Assembly: GCA_016490735.1 (NCBI GenBank)
Contig: JAEMWC010001007.1
Span: 55,001-119,000 of the forward strand
Direction: 5' to 3'
DNA length: 64,000 nucleotides
From: Pachyseris speciosa
Lineage: Eukaryota; Cnidaria; Anthozoa; Scleractinia; Pachyseridae
The position numbers and the translations under genes were made by a program. Below, piece after piece: positions 20,251 to 33,399 of this stretch (position 1 is the first letter of the stretch; every line of letters begins with the position of its first letter). The notes below the pieces were generated by a model. It had not been told where the DNA came from and searched no databases. It saw only the letters and a program-made list of their open reading frames with translations.

Positions 20251-21253
20251 CAACAGTAATCACCGCTGAATTGTTATTGGAGTCGCTGGAGAGGAGGCTG
20301 ACAGAGTTGAGAGCTAGCATCTCTAGCATTTTCGTCGTCACATAGTCACTTTTACTCTGTGATCATTATTTTATAAATCGATGAAAGGGCGCTCTTGATG
20401 TAAGGTAATGTTCAACGAATTTCCAAAAAACACACTTATGAAGAGTTGAAATAGCAGCTGGCCTCAAGAAACCTGTTTTTGTATATATGAAAAAAGCTAA
20501 ATGATTAACTGACAAATTGTCTTTTTGGAAAGTACTTTCGGATTTAAAAACTGAATCTTGATTGGACCCCTGAGTGGATGTCAGAGAACAGACTGTCGAA
20601 TCAATCAAGAAGAGACAGCATGGCGTCACTGCAGTTAATAGATGGTCATAGATGTGTGTCTGGCTAATACCTTCATCTCTTGCAAAATTTAAATGTTGTT
20701 TACGGCCGTTCTGTTCAGTGATAAAACTAACCGCGATTAGATTTGTAAAGTTTAGATCCCCGAATCGGTCTAAGTTAGGAAAACAATATTGATAGTTTAA
20801 ATACACTACTGATATCTTTCTATTATACATGCTACATGGTGCGTGGCAAGGCGAATCGGAAACTGAGTAAGAAGATGTGCTTATGGTTGAACGGACTCAT
20901 TTTCATGTTCCTGTCTTTCATCCAGTTTTATCTTTCGATTCCTTTTTGCGTTCACATTCCCTTTCTAGTAACTTGGGAGCTATGCAGTCAAGAGCCAGGG
21001 CTGCCTATAGTTTTCATTGTCACGTATTTTTCAGTCCCCACTGAGATAGTACTGAGAATTTTGACACGAGCCAGCACTGACGCCGTACTAGCATACAGTT
21101 TTTCAGTTCATTTGTGCCTTATTTCGCCTGTCACCCAGATGTGTATCTCAACAACTTGGTGATTTTAGTCGAAAATATTTAAAAAACACCAAGAAAAAAT
21201 AGTCAGGTGATGTATCACCCGACATTTATGATAATCAACCATTACTGAAGCTA
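20251..21253. other. Intergenic with two divergent unrecognised open frames
   Basis: A minus-strand frame (20830-20366, 154 codons) and a plus-strand frame (20836-21162, 108 codons, very hydrophobic) start five bases apart. Neither shows a known motif, and I do not call them genes. Confidence 0.3.
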
Positions 21254-21459
21254 AATAGACCTTTTAAGCTTGTAGATCTTCAGTTTCCCAATGTAGACCA
21301 TGTGATCTTCCCAAGGGGATTTGCCTTTTGTATATATTTCCATAAATTATGCGTATGTATGCACGTGAATAAGGCGAAATTTCAAAGAAAAAATTCTCTA
21401 GGGTAACATCAGATGGTCTACATTGGGAAAACAAAATCTACAAGCTAAAGAGGTCTATT
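21254..21459. mobile_element. 206-bp MITE with about 50-bp terminal inverted repeats
   Basis: AATAGACCTTTTAAGCTTGT at 21254 pairs with ACAAGCTAAAGAGGTCTATT ending at 21459. Pairing continues inward through CCCAATGTAGACCAT / ATGGTCTACATTGGG. It is non-coding. Confidence 0.85.
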
Positions 21460-24400
21460 CCCACTTTAGAGTAATTTAAAACTCAACTGAGGACTTTTTC
21501 CCAATAAATTCTAAAGTCTCAAATGTCCATTAGTTCCACTTGAAAGTTAATATCAATTGAATGTTTAATCTGTCTAAATTTAATAGGAGTTGAAATTTTA
21601 TCTAAAGGGGATTTTTCGTCTTACTCAAGGTCCTATAATCTGGAAGAAAACTGACTAGGTTAAGCTATGCAGACTGGAGTTTCGCCTTTGTTGTCTGTAT
21701 TAAAAATTTAGCCAATAAGAAAATCGCAGCAACATTACATTGCATCTGTTGTGTGTGTATGTTTTTTATTTTTCAATCAACATTTCTCCTCGACAAATTT
21801 TGCGCCGTTCATCAGTATTCCAGCGCTTCAGTTGTCGGTTAAACAGCCCCGGGGAAAGAAAGGGACGGTTGATTTTCAAGTTATATACTGTAAGGCAGCA
21901 GCAAATAATGTTTTTTTTTATTGTTTTAATAAACTATCGCAGCATGTCTGGAACTTCTTTATATTGTTCACAGTTATTTGTTCTTTATTTAACGCTTACA
22001 CTTGAAGTCGGCGCAACCCCCGGAAGCAAAGATAATCTCGTTCATAATCGTTCCACACTGGAGTGAATTAAAGATATGGACGGTTACTAATTTCAGCAAA
22101 AAGGCAATTTAGAATAATTCCAGGTCCTGTAAGAACAGCATTTTCCATTGGATTCTTTCAGGATTTTGTTTATTTTTCGATCAACATATTTAAAAGACGT
22201 TTCCTGGCATACTTGAACAGCTAAGCTGAATTATATTATAGGTATCATGTCGCAGTAATCTTAAGTATCGCAATAATGTGCAGCTACAGGTGGCAACTTG
22301 ATCCTTCTTCATTTCTACTTTCGAGGCATGTCATCTGAATCACCAACATGGTCTATAAATTTTTTATACCTCTTATATCAGCGAGATATATCTTCATCTT
22401 AATCAGCTGATATCTCCATCTGCAGACTACGATACGCAAACTAGTGAGTTATCGCCTTATCTACTATTGCTGTTGGTATACATTGTTCATTAGTGACATT
22501 ACACTCATATCATGATCAAATCATGGTAAATAGCCCATGTGTTTTCGTGTTTCCTATGTAGAAGAATTGTACGCTTTCTAACAGTCATAACTGAACGACC
22601 CGGGGAGCCGGCGTAAAAAATAACAAAAGTATGTTTGCTCTCCTAATGCGCAAACTACTTAGCGTTATTCAGTTTTTCTTGAGCCTTGCCACACCCAATA
22701 ATCGCATAAATTTGCTATGTTAATAAACTAAGGAAGCTTACTAGACTGTTTTAGCATCTTAATACGCTTTCCGACTTGAAAGCCATCGTGATGCGGTGTT
22801 TCAAGGGTGAATCAAGATAATTTTACCTGAAATTAATAAAACCAAACACTGGAAGAAAATAATAGACTCTCTAGGACATTAGAATAATATGTAAAACAAA
22901 TGGAAGCTTTCATTTTTTTTTGGTTCAAAATAAAGGGATGGAGAAATGTTTATTCAAAACCTATCCAATGCTCTCATTGTTTTTCTTTTCTTTTATTTTT
23001 TATTATTGCTCTTTTCCGAGCAAAAAAAATATATATAAATAAATAAATAAAAAAAAATAAAAAAACAAACATAGCATTACACTTGCAGTAGCTTCTGTAT
23101 TGTACAGAGATTTTCCCAAGGCCACAAAAACTGTATAAACATAATTGTATTCCTAACCTCTAAACACTGGGTTGTCTGAAAGTTCTTATCCCCTTTCGAG
23201 TTCAATCAGTTAAGATATTAAATCCATATTTCTTCACCCCTAGGTCGTAGCAATCTTCCTTTCAAGATGCTTGGCTTCAACAAGAAAACGCAAGATGACA
23301 TCGAGACTTTTCCAACTTCGACTAATTTATTTTTCTAAAACCTTGACAACCCTGTCAATAAGAGCTGCGTGTTCACGATGGACGTGCCTTCCTCCGAAAT
23401 GATTCTAGACGCGCTTGAATTTCATAAAAGGAATTATTTCCTTTTAAGGAGTTTTCCAGTGTTCAGTATGAACAGCTCGGGAATGAATTTATCATGCGGC
23501 TTGCAAATTACTAGCGCGACAGGTGCACGGCGGCGGCAAAGCGATTTCTCAAGAAAACACTAGAGATTTTGAGGCACAATATCTATGTTTTCTTTCCTCA
23601 ATAACGTTTGCGAACAGGAGATATTTTTGCGATACATTGTGCCACAATAGTTATTTATCGGAGAAAAGGAAAAAAAGTGTTCTACCCGTAACTTCTAGTG
23701 CTTTAATCAAATGAAGCAGGTATCTCTGATCTGGTGTTAGAAATAAATAGGCCGTGACATCATTTACAAAAGATGGATTATAAACATTCTCGGCTGTTGG
23801 TTGGCTCAAGATATTCTTCAAAGCTAATGAATATAGAGTGCAAAACAACTTTTATCGCTTTGATCGAAACAAAAGAGTAGCCCCATCACACAGGAAAACT
23901 GATATTCGATAAATGTGTCCACAGACCTAATAAATAATTCATGTATGTTCTTTTACAGCGATGATTATTTTCCGGGGTCGCTCGCATTTGAAAAATGGCG
24001 ATGAACACTTTTAAATTAAAAGGGAGAGAGAAAAACATTTTTCGTGGTGCTTCTGCGAGGCGTCTGCGATGTTAAAAATAGTCGACAGGAAGCGACAGGA
24101 AATACGGGTGCTTGTGTTCATCAATATCTTACTTTGATTGGTTGGTGTAATTTTTGATTGTTCTATTGTTCGTTTGTCCAATCAAGAAGCGGCACTGCAT
24201 TGCCAAAACAAGTCAAAATATTATTCGCGGTCGCCAAGCTCACACTGACTGGACGTAATTTCCAGCGTGCAGGTGCATTTTGGGCCCTCACCAGTTTAGA
24301 ATAGACTATGAGGCTATTATTTTTGTTTCCTTGGACAGAGTTTAAGGCCTAAACGCATTAGCAAACTGATAAAGAACCACTGGGAGTGGAGCGGATAGCA

Positions 24401-24586
24401 TCAAATCAATCGGGCGCCGGCCGAACGTAAGTAACTCCCTGTTTTGCGGTGGCGTTTCTTGCTTCGCATGAAAAACTGCTTTATAATATTTATATACGGT
24501 CGCGTCGAGAAAACTTAGCCATATGCGATGTGAATAATTAAACGATTTTTCCCTCTCTTTTTCTAGTTGTCTTGGGAAGATCAAAG
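21460..24586. other. Intergenic and promoter/5' UTR region of the DCLK gene
   Basis: There are no supported genes from 21.5 to 24.1 kb, and 22915-23070 is AT-rich low complexity. Just upstream of the DCLK start, CCAAT-type words occur at 24135-24185 (TGATTGGTTGG, GTCCAATCAAG). A strong pyrimidine tract with acceptor CTCTCTTTTTCTAG ends at 24566. The first coding exon may therefore begin at 24567 after a 5' UTR intron whose donor I could not locate. Confidence 0.45.
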
Positions 24587-25261
24587 ATGGAGAATGGAAC
24601 AAATGGCATGATGAACGGCGACCATCACGATCGATCTCGCAGTCCCTCGCCTGGATTGAGCCGCTCGAACTCGCGAAATGCCAATTGCAAAGAAATCAAC
24701 CGTACTTCGCTGCTGAGAAGGAACCAAAGCCTTAGCGCCAAACAAATTCGCTTTTACAGGAATGGAGATCGATTTTTTAGCGGGCTTAAACTAGCAGTGT
24801 CTCCCGAGCGCTACAAGGAGTTTGACGCTCTGCTGGCAGAGTTGTCAAACAAGCTGGAACTTTCGACCGGGGCTGTGCGCTACGTTTTCAACGCCGAAAC
24901 GGGCAAGATGATCACCGATGTGAACGAACTTCAATACGGTTCTTGTTATGTTTGTTCTTCCTGTAATGTCTTCAAAGAAGTAGAAAATGGCTACGGGAAT
25001 GTAAAGCCGTGCTGGTCGCTCTCACACCCGAAGAAAGAATCCGCGCCGGCTTCTTCTTCAGCGCATCAAATCGATGGTAGTCGGGATTTCATCAAACCGA
25101 AATTGGTCACGGTAATAAAGAATGGAAAACCCCCACAAAAGAAAGTCACCATGCTACTCAATGCTAAAACAGCCGTTAGCTTGGAGCAAGTTTTGGATCA
25201 TCTGTCGTCGAAGGGAACACTAGGAAAGGTCGACAAACTGCACACAGTCGATGGGAAACCG
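24587..25261 (+). CDS. DCLK: DCLK exon 1: doublecortin domain 1 and start of domain 2
   Basis: There are 225 codons from ATG at 24587 to donor CCG|GTAAGC. Residues 1-50 are Ser/Asn/Arg-rich (RSRSPSPGLSRSNSR) and likely disordered. DCX1 spans about 51-137: AKQIRFYRNGDRFFSGLKLA, then LELSTGAVRYVFNAETGK, ending with YGSCYVCSSCNVFK. DCX2 starts about 169 (KPKLVTVIKNGKPPQKKVTM) and reaches KLHTVDGKP, where the exon stops in phase 0. The TVDGK motif is typical of the second repeat. Almost the whole tandem DCX module is in a single exon. Confidence 0.93.
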
Positions 25262-28200
25262 GTAAGCATTTTTTAGTCAGCCATTATATTCTATCTCTTG
25301 CCTCATTCAACTCTTTGAACAGGCATTCGTGTTACCACAGTCATTAATAATTTAACTTCAGTTGGTTCAATGTCTTTGTTCGTTCTTTTCAAACACATCG
25401 GGAAAAGCGCCTCAAACTCCTTTCTTACGTCGGTTACTTGGATGGGCGCGATTGTTGCTGAAACGAGTATCTGTCAAGGTTTGACGCGTCTTTTGTGAGA
25501 GCCGATAGATGGCTCGTGTCAAAATTGTAAGCAGCACGCGGCTGGGAAATTTTTTTGAGCTAAATGTTTACTTCACAAGCTTTGATAGCGTTTTAAACAA
25601 AGGTATATTTAAAAACTGTTTGGAAAGCGGCGTCGGAGTGAACCAGTCGCCTCGTAAATGGACTCGGACTCCAAAGTTTTAACTTTAACTCAAATAAATT
25701 ACACCCCGCCGAATTTTCTTTAGCTTTTCGGCTTCACACATCTGTCGCTTAGTTGCACTATAAATGTAGTTTGCGGTGAAAAGGAAGTGTTTGAATCTGA
25801 AGAGATACATATTTCAGTTTTTCTTTACTTTTATGCCCTTGAGTACAATTTGTTTGATTTGTTTCCAAGCGCTTACAATTTTGAGCCGGTGTGTTCGCCA
25901 CGTGGATAAAAGCTTTCATTTATTTATACCATTCGTCTAAAGACATTTTCACACCTTTTATTTCCAAGAGCGCGTTTTTAGCTCGTTTAAGGCGATTTCT
26001 TCTGTTAAAATACTCGACAATCATGGGTGCGTTCGCGTTGAAAGATTTGTAGTCCGCTTCAACGTTGAGCTTAAATAATTTTTGTTTATGTTCCTCATGC
26101 AATATTCCACCGCTCGTATTAATCAAAATATTCACGCTTCCTAAACAGCTATGAGCGTCTTTTGTTTCTCTTTGCTTCTGTCAAATATTCTAATAAACCG
26201 TGGAGCCGTTTTTCATACAATATTCACTACAAAAATCTAACATTCACGAGTTTATTTTTTGAGGTGGTCTAGAATTACATTTGACACGGAATATTTTCTT
26301 TCAGAAACAGTGGTTTTATTTTACTGTCATATTGTAGCGCTAAGTGCTTTATTTGCTGTTATTTCGATGTTGGTTTTCACGCTGCATTGGTTCCTTAAAA
26401 AAATGAAATAAAATCGTACGACTTCCTGTCTTTCTAACGATTGTCCGAGTTGTCTTGTTCGGGCCAAGACATCCCTTTATCTATTTTTCTCCACTTGAAA
26501 GAGTCGTTTTGAATGTTTTAGGTTTTTAATTATTTTGTGAGGAGAAGAAAGCCTGTGAGGTAATGCTGGGGAATCCTATTAGCATTTTCTTTAGAGGTGT
26601 TATTATAAACATTTACGTTCTGTTGCAAGTGTGAATGGTGTTTCTGGCATATTTGCCAAAAGCATTGGGATGGCAGAAATGGTATACTGTAAGCTCCTAT
26701 CTGTAACCGTACACACCTGGGTGTAAAAAGTAATAAAATAAGTAAATGAGAAATAGAGAATGCTTGATTGAAAAAGTAAACAATGGTTTGGATGTGTCTC
26801 ATTAGCAGTGCTTTTTAGTGCTACGTAAGTTACCTTTTGGTTTTAATAAATTAAAATACAACAAATAATATTGAATGAATTCATCACGAGTTGGTTGCTA
26901 AATTTTATCAGTAGTTATTTTGTGGAGATTTAGCTCCACGAGAAAACAATTAAGTTCTGTGACATTACTTCAGGCAATTTATTTATTGACTGTTAAATGG
27001 ACCGTGTCTGGAAGTTTTTTTGAATAAATATTTCTTTCAATGACGAGAGCTTATCTAGCATGTTATAATCCTGCAAAGCTTTCACCATAGTGCAAAGCTT
27101 GTTCCAGACTTTCAGCTTGCATGAAAATATGGAATTGTGATGACCTGTGGTGAGGTGGAAATCATCTGTGAATGACAGATAGAGGCTAAATGGCATTTAA
27201 GTCATTATTTTGACTTAAGCAGTCATTAAAATTAAGGCCTGACAAAAAAAAAGGCTTATCTAGCATCTTATAATCCTGCAGTGAAATTTCATGGTGCAAA
27301 CTTTGTTACAGACTTTGGGCTTGCATGAAAATATGGAAGTGTGACCTGTGGTGAAGAGAAAAATCATATCTGGGATTGACAGATAAAGAGATGAAAGAGC
27401 ATTAACTCATCATTTTGACTTAAGCAGTTGATAAAAATAAGGCTTGGAAAAAATCAGGCTCAAGTGAGATATAAACCCATGACCTCTGCTACATAGCACA
27501 CTGTGGTAAATCTCACAGATGATATGTCCAGCCAACTATAAGTTGGTCAGCTGTGATTCTGTAATAAATCAGTGGAAGAAGAATTGGTAAAGATCAATAT
27601 ATGAAAATGATAACTGCCAAAAGAGAAAAGACAGAGCATCACAGTCATAATTGTGTGAAGAAAGCCGGAAATATTTTTCCATGATGTTGGCCTCATTATA
27701 CTTTAATTTAAGCAGTTTTGTTTATTTGCAGTCATTAGCAAATTTTATCTACCTTGAATTAGATTTGGATTTATAGCAATAGGTTTAAGTAGATCTGAAT
27801 CAGTGAAGTTCTTGACTTTCTCCCTGTTATTGGGTGTTTTTTTTTTCATTGCAGTTGCAGAAAAGAACTAGTTGTTAATTGTTCCTTTGGTTGATTATTA
27901 TCTGATGGTAATATTGATGTGAAATTTTGTGGTCTGCATAGTTTTTTAAAAAAGAAATTCTCAAAAGGCATAATAAACATCAATGTGGTGCTTGCTTAAC
28001 AGCTTTTAGTTAACTCTTTTGTGGTCTCGCTTTTAAGTATTTTATAAGTAGGCTCAAATGTTAGAATCAGATATATACAATTTAGTAAGAAGCACTGTAG
28101 GATATTATTGTTTACAAAGTACTGCTTGGTGAGTGGTTTTACTTATACATCCAAACTTAGAACCACCTTGAAAAGCATAATAAACAGTACTACAGGTAAG

Positions 28201-29905
28201 CGCTCAGCAGGCTTCGAAGGTAAATGCTTTACAGAACTGAATATTACCTTAAAGCTTTAAGACGTCAGCTCCACAAAGAAAGAAGCTAGGGAAAGTTTCA
28301 TGAACCTATGAGCTATTTTTATACCCTGAAAACTGGTTCATCTGAATTGTTTGCTTGCCGTAATAGTCCTAACAAGTTAATAAACAGCACCACAGGGAAG
28401 CACTGCCTTACTAGCTTTCATTTGTATTTTCATTCACAGACTTGCGAATATATATATTTGTGTGAACCTTGTACACTATTAGAAAATTAACAAAGGAGAA
28501 TACCTTCCCTTTCTGGATGTGAAGATTCTCAGGTTTAAAGTGCCAAAGGCTATTTTTGTTGCTGGCCACAAGTCAAAATTAATATTTCCAAGCCTCTCTC
28601 TATAGTGTACAGAGACATTTATGAATAATGTCTACTATTTCTGTCCTGTTAAATGTTTTGCCTACGCAGAAATGTTTAAAGGAGTACCGCACACCACCCC
28701 TGTGGAGAATTGGCTTTGGTTCAACAAAAGGAATTGGGTTTTTATTTTTGAGTTAATTGTTCTTCACAGTGCGTGTGAAGCCAAAGAAGAGGGTAGCTTT
28801 TCTATTCAGTAAACCATGCAAAGGGTTAAATAGTGTAGTGGGTTGATTTAATATGCCTCATCAACAGGAAGGAAGTCGTTTGTAATTGAAATTCTAAAGG
28901 CCTCCTTCTTTTCTTGCTTTCAATGCAATCTGTGGAATTGCTTTGATATGTTAATACTCAGGAAATAACTTAAAGCATTCTGTGCGTTTAATGCAGGTAT
29001 TTGTCCTAAAAATACTGCGTTGTCCAGTCTGGATGGATACAGCAGTAATAAGATTCGTTGTTTTAGTTTCAGTTTTGTTTTGTTGTTCAGTAAGCTGTGC
29101 TTTCTTTAACTATTATCATTAAAGTTATTAATTTTTATTTATACGGCTTGTGGTTTTTGTATTTCATGATAAATTCCCTCATGTATGTAGGAAGTATTGG
29201 TATTTTTTTTTTATAGTCTAATAAAGGGTGGATTTGCTCTAATAAGATTTCTTGAAGATGAAATTGGGAGAAATAATTAACTGAAGTTGCATTGTTCTAT
29301 GTGTTTTTCAGTCCTGTCAGTTTTCTGACATCATCATCAACAGTACTTAAAGTGCTGATATACTTACATCCTTCAATGGAACTGCACTCCCTGTCCCCAT
29401 GCACATACAAACACACATACACCAAAAAAGCTTGAAATTTTGCTTTGTGCATTCCCCTAAGTTGTTATGTTCATGTGGCTAGCAGAAGATTTTCTGTTTT
29501 AAGAATGTTGTCACAATTAGCAAGGAAAAACTTTTTAATTTCTGTTTTCAGAAAACTCAAGGTCACAGTATTTACGAGTTGTTGACTAGTCTTGGTTCCT
29601 ACCAAAGGCATTCAAAATACAAAGTAACTTTTGTACTTTCCCAACCTATTTATATAGGTTAACTTAAAACTCAGAAATGGCTGTGCATTTCAAAGTCACT
29701 CTACATTGTAAATACATTTTGAACATTGATATCAATGAATTGTTTCTTGTCAAGCAATCCAGGGCTGTTCATGTCCACATAAGGTTGAAATGTACTTTGT
29801 CAAAGTCAATCTTTCATAAGACTGTTTTCTGTGTCAGATGTCAGATTTTTTTTTCTGGATAGCTTGGGGAATTTATCACCTTTTAATTCTTTTCTGACTC
29901 TGCAG
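25262..29905 (+). other. DCLK intron 1
   Basis: This 4.6-kb intron runs from donor GTAAGC to acceptor CTGACTCTGCAG. It holds an old SINE with a tandemly duplicated body (27040-27545); otherwise no gene is supported. A minus-strand open frame at 26135-25920 (71 codons) has no recognisable domain. Confidence 0.7.
27040..27545 (-). mobile_element. Old tRNA-derived SINE with tandemly duplicated body
   Basis: Two direct units of about 207 bp share GCTTATCTAGCAT.TTATAA at 27048 and 27255, CTTGCATGAAAATATGGAA, and TTTTGACTTAAGCAGT. On the minus strand, upstream of the units, a degenerate tRNA-like head (GCAGAGGTCATGGGTTTATA, then CTTGAGCC) matches the SINE family at 12.2-12.7 kb, as does AACTGCTTAAG in the body. 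The copy is diverged. Confidence 0.6.
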
Positions 29906-30005
29906 ATCAGGGAACTTAGACATCTTTTTGGAGATGACACCATGTTTGTTGCCCTGCAAAGTAACGAAAAGTTCCCAGAAGAAGGATTTGATGTTGATGT
30001 TCAGA
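29906..30005 (+). CDS. DCLK: DCLK exon 2: end of doublecortin domain 2
   Basis: Acceptor CTGACTCTGCAG, 100 nt entered in phase 0, donor AGA|GTGAGT, leaving phase 1. It encodes IRELRHLFGDDTMFVALQSN and onward to VDVQ. LFGDD.MFVA corresponds to the DFFGDDD.FIA strand of the second doublecortin repeat and completes it after TVDGKP. Confidence 0.9.
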
Positions 30006-30984
30006 GTGAGTAGGCATTGTTGTTTCATCCACCTTTAATTTTACCTCTAAACTTCTTCACATGGTCTTCCAGTACTGCTGCACTTAACTTTGATTCTGAT
30101 TTATTTAGTTTTGGAAACTTTGTGTTAAGTTATTGATGAGTTGTGTTTCAAGTTCTCTGTTAAATTCTTTCCACAGAAATTTATATCTGGGAATCAAGGC
30201 TGTGCTCTAAGAAAAATTTTTGGCAGCCAAAGCTCTGAACCTTTGAAATCTAGGGTCATAGTAATTTTGTGCAAAATATAAGATTTCCTTGTTGCCCAAA
30301 CGCAAAAGTAAGTCGCCAGGGGCCACTGGGCACTGCTAGAGCACAGCTGTGGTGGGAATGACAAGTCCAATGGCTCTTGTCTTTTGATTGGCTGTTTGGT
30401 AGAGAAACCCAAGGAGGTTGCAAAAAATTAATAATAATAATAATTAAAAAAGTGAAAGAGTAAAAACTTTGGGAAGTAGTATTCACTAGCCATGAGGCAC
30501 TGTAGATTTACAACAAGACACACTGTTGCCTGTATGACGTCCAAAAAGGAAGTAGCCTAATCAGATAAAAATCTGTAGTAGATCTGGCTGGTAACATTTT
30601 TGTGATATGCACAGTTTTTGCATGGATTTTACTTGCCTTTATAAGTATACTCTAGAATCCTAACTGGGGTGCAATATTTCGTAAAATTTAGTCAGTCAGT
30701 CAGTCGGCTCTCGTGTAAGCGAGACGAAAATGAGCAGCGTGCAGTCACAGTGAATTGACATGGGTGTGGTTGTAATTTAGGATTTTCAACTGACAAGTAC
30801 ATCACTGTCCCTACTCCATTGCTATATAAACCAGGCTCAAAGCAGGCCAGGAATTGGGATCCCAAAAGTGCGGGTAACACCCTCATTTGAGCTCGCTTAT
30901 ACGATGGCAGACACTAAATGTTCTGAATCAGCATATTTCCATTTGCCAAGAAAATTAAAACTTGGTGCTTTTTTCTAATCCCAG
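30006..30984 (+). other. DCLK intron 2
   Basis: This 979-bp intron has a TCAGTCAG run near 30691 and no supported genes. Confidence 0.7.
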
Positions 30985-31427
30985 GGTACTTCCGCCCACC
31001 TTGGCGTTTTGCACCTGTGTCAGAAATTTATTCCTATATTCCTGGCCTGCGACCTGAGCCCCCTCCACCAGAAAAGACGTTCACAGTTCACTTGCACTGC
31101 ATCTTAGCTGCTTCCATGTCAAATTTAACATCACCCAGGCCTCTACCACGTAGAACCAGGTCTGTGTCTCCCAGACCTTGTTCTTCAAGAAAATCGTTTT
31201 CACCGTCACCAAAGTCAACACCAAGGTCATTGCCAAGACCGAAGACTGCGATAGGGGTTCCATCAGAGTTTTCCCGCAAGTCCCTTATGCCTCAAGTGAA
31301 AGGTAACAGATCCTTAAGACCAGCAAAGAAGCGAGCTGGTTCTGACAAGCCTGTTCCCATCAGACCAAAGGCTGGTTCTGATACCCCTGTTGCGATACGT
31401 GGAAGACCAAGGCCAAAACCTCCAGAA
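30985..31427 (+). CDS. DCLK: DCLK exon 3: Ser/Pro/Arg-rich linker (spliced form)
   Basis: Acceptor TTTTTTCTAATCCCAG, phase 1 entry. It begins RYFRPPWRFAPVSEIYSYIP and continues through many SPRP, SPSPKSTPRS and RPRPKPPE stretches. A donor-like CCAGAA|GTAAAG at 31427/31428 leaves phase 0, which is exactly what the next small exon (33372) needs to keep frame with everything downstream. The basic, Ser/Pro-rich composition is like the linker of DCX and DCLK proteins, where it adds microtubule affinity and phosphorylation sites. Use of this internal donor is inference from phase. Confidence 0.7.
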
Positions 31428-31697
31428 GTAAAGATGATATCGTTTCAAAATTCGTCTTCAGAAGACTCGGATCCTGAAAATCTAGAGGGGCGCCATGGCT
31501 ATTATATTTATATCTATAATGAGAAAAACAACCAAAGCCAGGGGTTGAATGATGGGAAACCAACTGCCTCAGTGCGACCAATGATGTTCTCAAATGACAA
31601 CAAGGAAGAAGATGCAGACCCAGTCGGCAAACTGGATCTGAAGCCCTTGTCATTAAATCTTTCTCCTGCTGACTCACTGGAAACATTTGTTTCGTAA
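31428..31697 (+). CDS. DCLK: DCLK read-through 3' end: kinase-less doublecortin isoform
   Basis: If the donor at 31428 is not used, the frame stays open for 89 more codons to a TAA at 31695-31697. The tail is acidic and Ser-rich (SSSEDSDPENLEG) and ends SPADSLETFVS. This would give a protein like DCX itself: two doublecortin domains with a Ser/Pro tail and no kinase. No canonical AATAAA is obvious in the next 100 bases, so the 3' end of such a transcript is uncertain. Confidence 0.6.
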   Translation, partial: VKMISFQNSSSEDSDPENLEGRHGYYIYIYNEKNNQSQGLNDGKPTASVRPMMFSNDNKEEDADPVGKLDLKPLSLNLSPADSLETFVS

Positions 31698-33371
31698 TCT
31701 GATTGTGCAATGGTGGTATATACATTTAACCATGTCAGTAACTTCATTGACTTAGTTCAAGTTGGGTATTATTTTCACTCCACTTTTCCTCTTGTCTTTT
31801 GTTAAGGGGTAGGGTGGAGGTTGATTTATCCCTGTACTTGGTATCTGCTGCTATAAAACCCTGTTGAGATCTATAATCACCAACAGACCACAATAATTTG
31901 ACCACTGAATGAGATGACGAGAGTAAAAGATTCTTGCTATGAGAAAGTAATAATTATTAACCAGCATTGTTTAATCCAAAATACAGGTGGTTTTTGTTAT
32001 CAGTGTGTGCTGGGTTGTACTGAGTTTAGGAGCTGTAAAATTATTTGGTCTGCATTGTAGAGTAAATTTAATTATAATTTGACAATTTTTTCCCCTCTCT
32101 TTTCATTGGCCCAAAGCCTACCACGTGACCTACAGATAACTGCCTACAAATAATGGTCTGCTTGTGCACATTACCATCCAACTGTGATTTTGCTGCTATT
32201 AATATTCTGCTCAAATGTAGTTGTGTCTACGCATCCAAGCTCTTCAAATTCAGTGAAAATGGCAGAAAATAATAAAAATAATGAAAATAATTATGAAAAA
32301 CAAGCTCAGTGACTGAATGATAAAACTATTATTGATTTTATTATTTTAACTATTATTTTATTTATTATTGGTTTTCTCAAAATTTTTGTGATTTGTCAGT
32401 GCCTTGTAGATCAATTATTTGCCTCAGCCGAATAATAATGATCTGCTCGCCACGGACTAATCACGATATTTTGCTCAACCTCGTCCAATAATTGTGAAAT
32501 ATTGAGCAGAATAAATGCAACTTATAAGGCAAGCATACTAGGAGATTAAAAGACATCAATTTTTAGGTAGGATTGAATTATACTGGAAGAATGATAGTAA
32601 AACATATTTACCACAAATCTATTATATGAATTTAAGTTTATATAAAATGTATACAAAGCCATTTATTTAGTCAGTTAAACCCATTTGCAGTGGAAATGTA
32701 ATGGTAAGGCTACTGCTATGTCCAGAACCAGCATAGCATGTTGTTTATAGCAGTGCAAGTAGAAATGTTTGTCATATTTATACCCATACACAGTTCAGCA
32801 GATATGTAAAATTATGCTTTTCTCCTTTGTACATCAGCTGCGAGCTTGAGATTTAAAAACGTAATTTACAGTGTTGATGGAACATCTTTCGTACAAAATT
32901 ATATTCAGTTCATTTATGGATGTACATCTAATCCTATAATGCATTTAAAATTCAGTTGTTTGCTTTTGCGTGCAATTAGCAGATGCATTCTTTTGTTGGT
33001 GTTTCTGCCAGAGCAAAAGTTTATCCATTTAGTGTAAACAGTTTTCGAAAATAGCAACTTTAAAACTGAACTTGGGATGTCTGAGATTAATTCAGAGCAA
33101 CAGACAAGTTTTCAGCCAGATTTTGTCACCAAAATCCAAACATATCTTAAGTTTGTTGGATTGAATACATATTTCTTGTGGAAATTTGGTGAGGTTATTA
33201 TTCAACAGATCATTTATATTTTTGGCCATAAATTATTCAATCATCCAACTGAAATCACAGACTTATCTTGTTGGATTATAATTCTTATTTTCCTGTGAAA
33301 ATTTATCATGATTAAACTTATCTTTCTTGGTAAATGAGTATTTTTGATAACATTGAATCTCTTTGTTGTAG
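31698..33371 (+). other. DCLK intron or 3' UTR sequence
   Basis: AT-rich, with no gene supported. It would be 3' UTR for the short isoform or part of intron 3 for the long forms. Confidence 0.6.
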
Positions 33372-33399
33372 GATCTAGACAATCGGCTTCTCAAAACAG
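33372..33399 (+). CDS. DCLK: DCLK exon 4: 28-nt microexon
   Basis: Acceptor TTTGTTGTAG, 28 nt entered in phase 0, encoding DLDNRLLKT plus one base, donor ACAG|GTGAAA leaving phase 1. It joins without frame break between 31427 and 35846. At this size, certainty depends on transcript data. Confidence 0.5.

Noticed and set aside
20366..21162. Divergent open frames of 154 codons (minus) and 108 codons (plus) starting five bases apart
   Set aside because: No motif, no splice context and AT-rich. The hydrophobic plus-strand frame is what T-rich sequence gives by chance.
31360..31747. Minus-strand open frames opposite the DCLK linker exon
   Set aside because: Shadows of the strongly coding plus strand; no motif.
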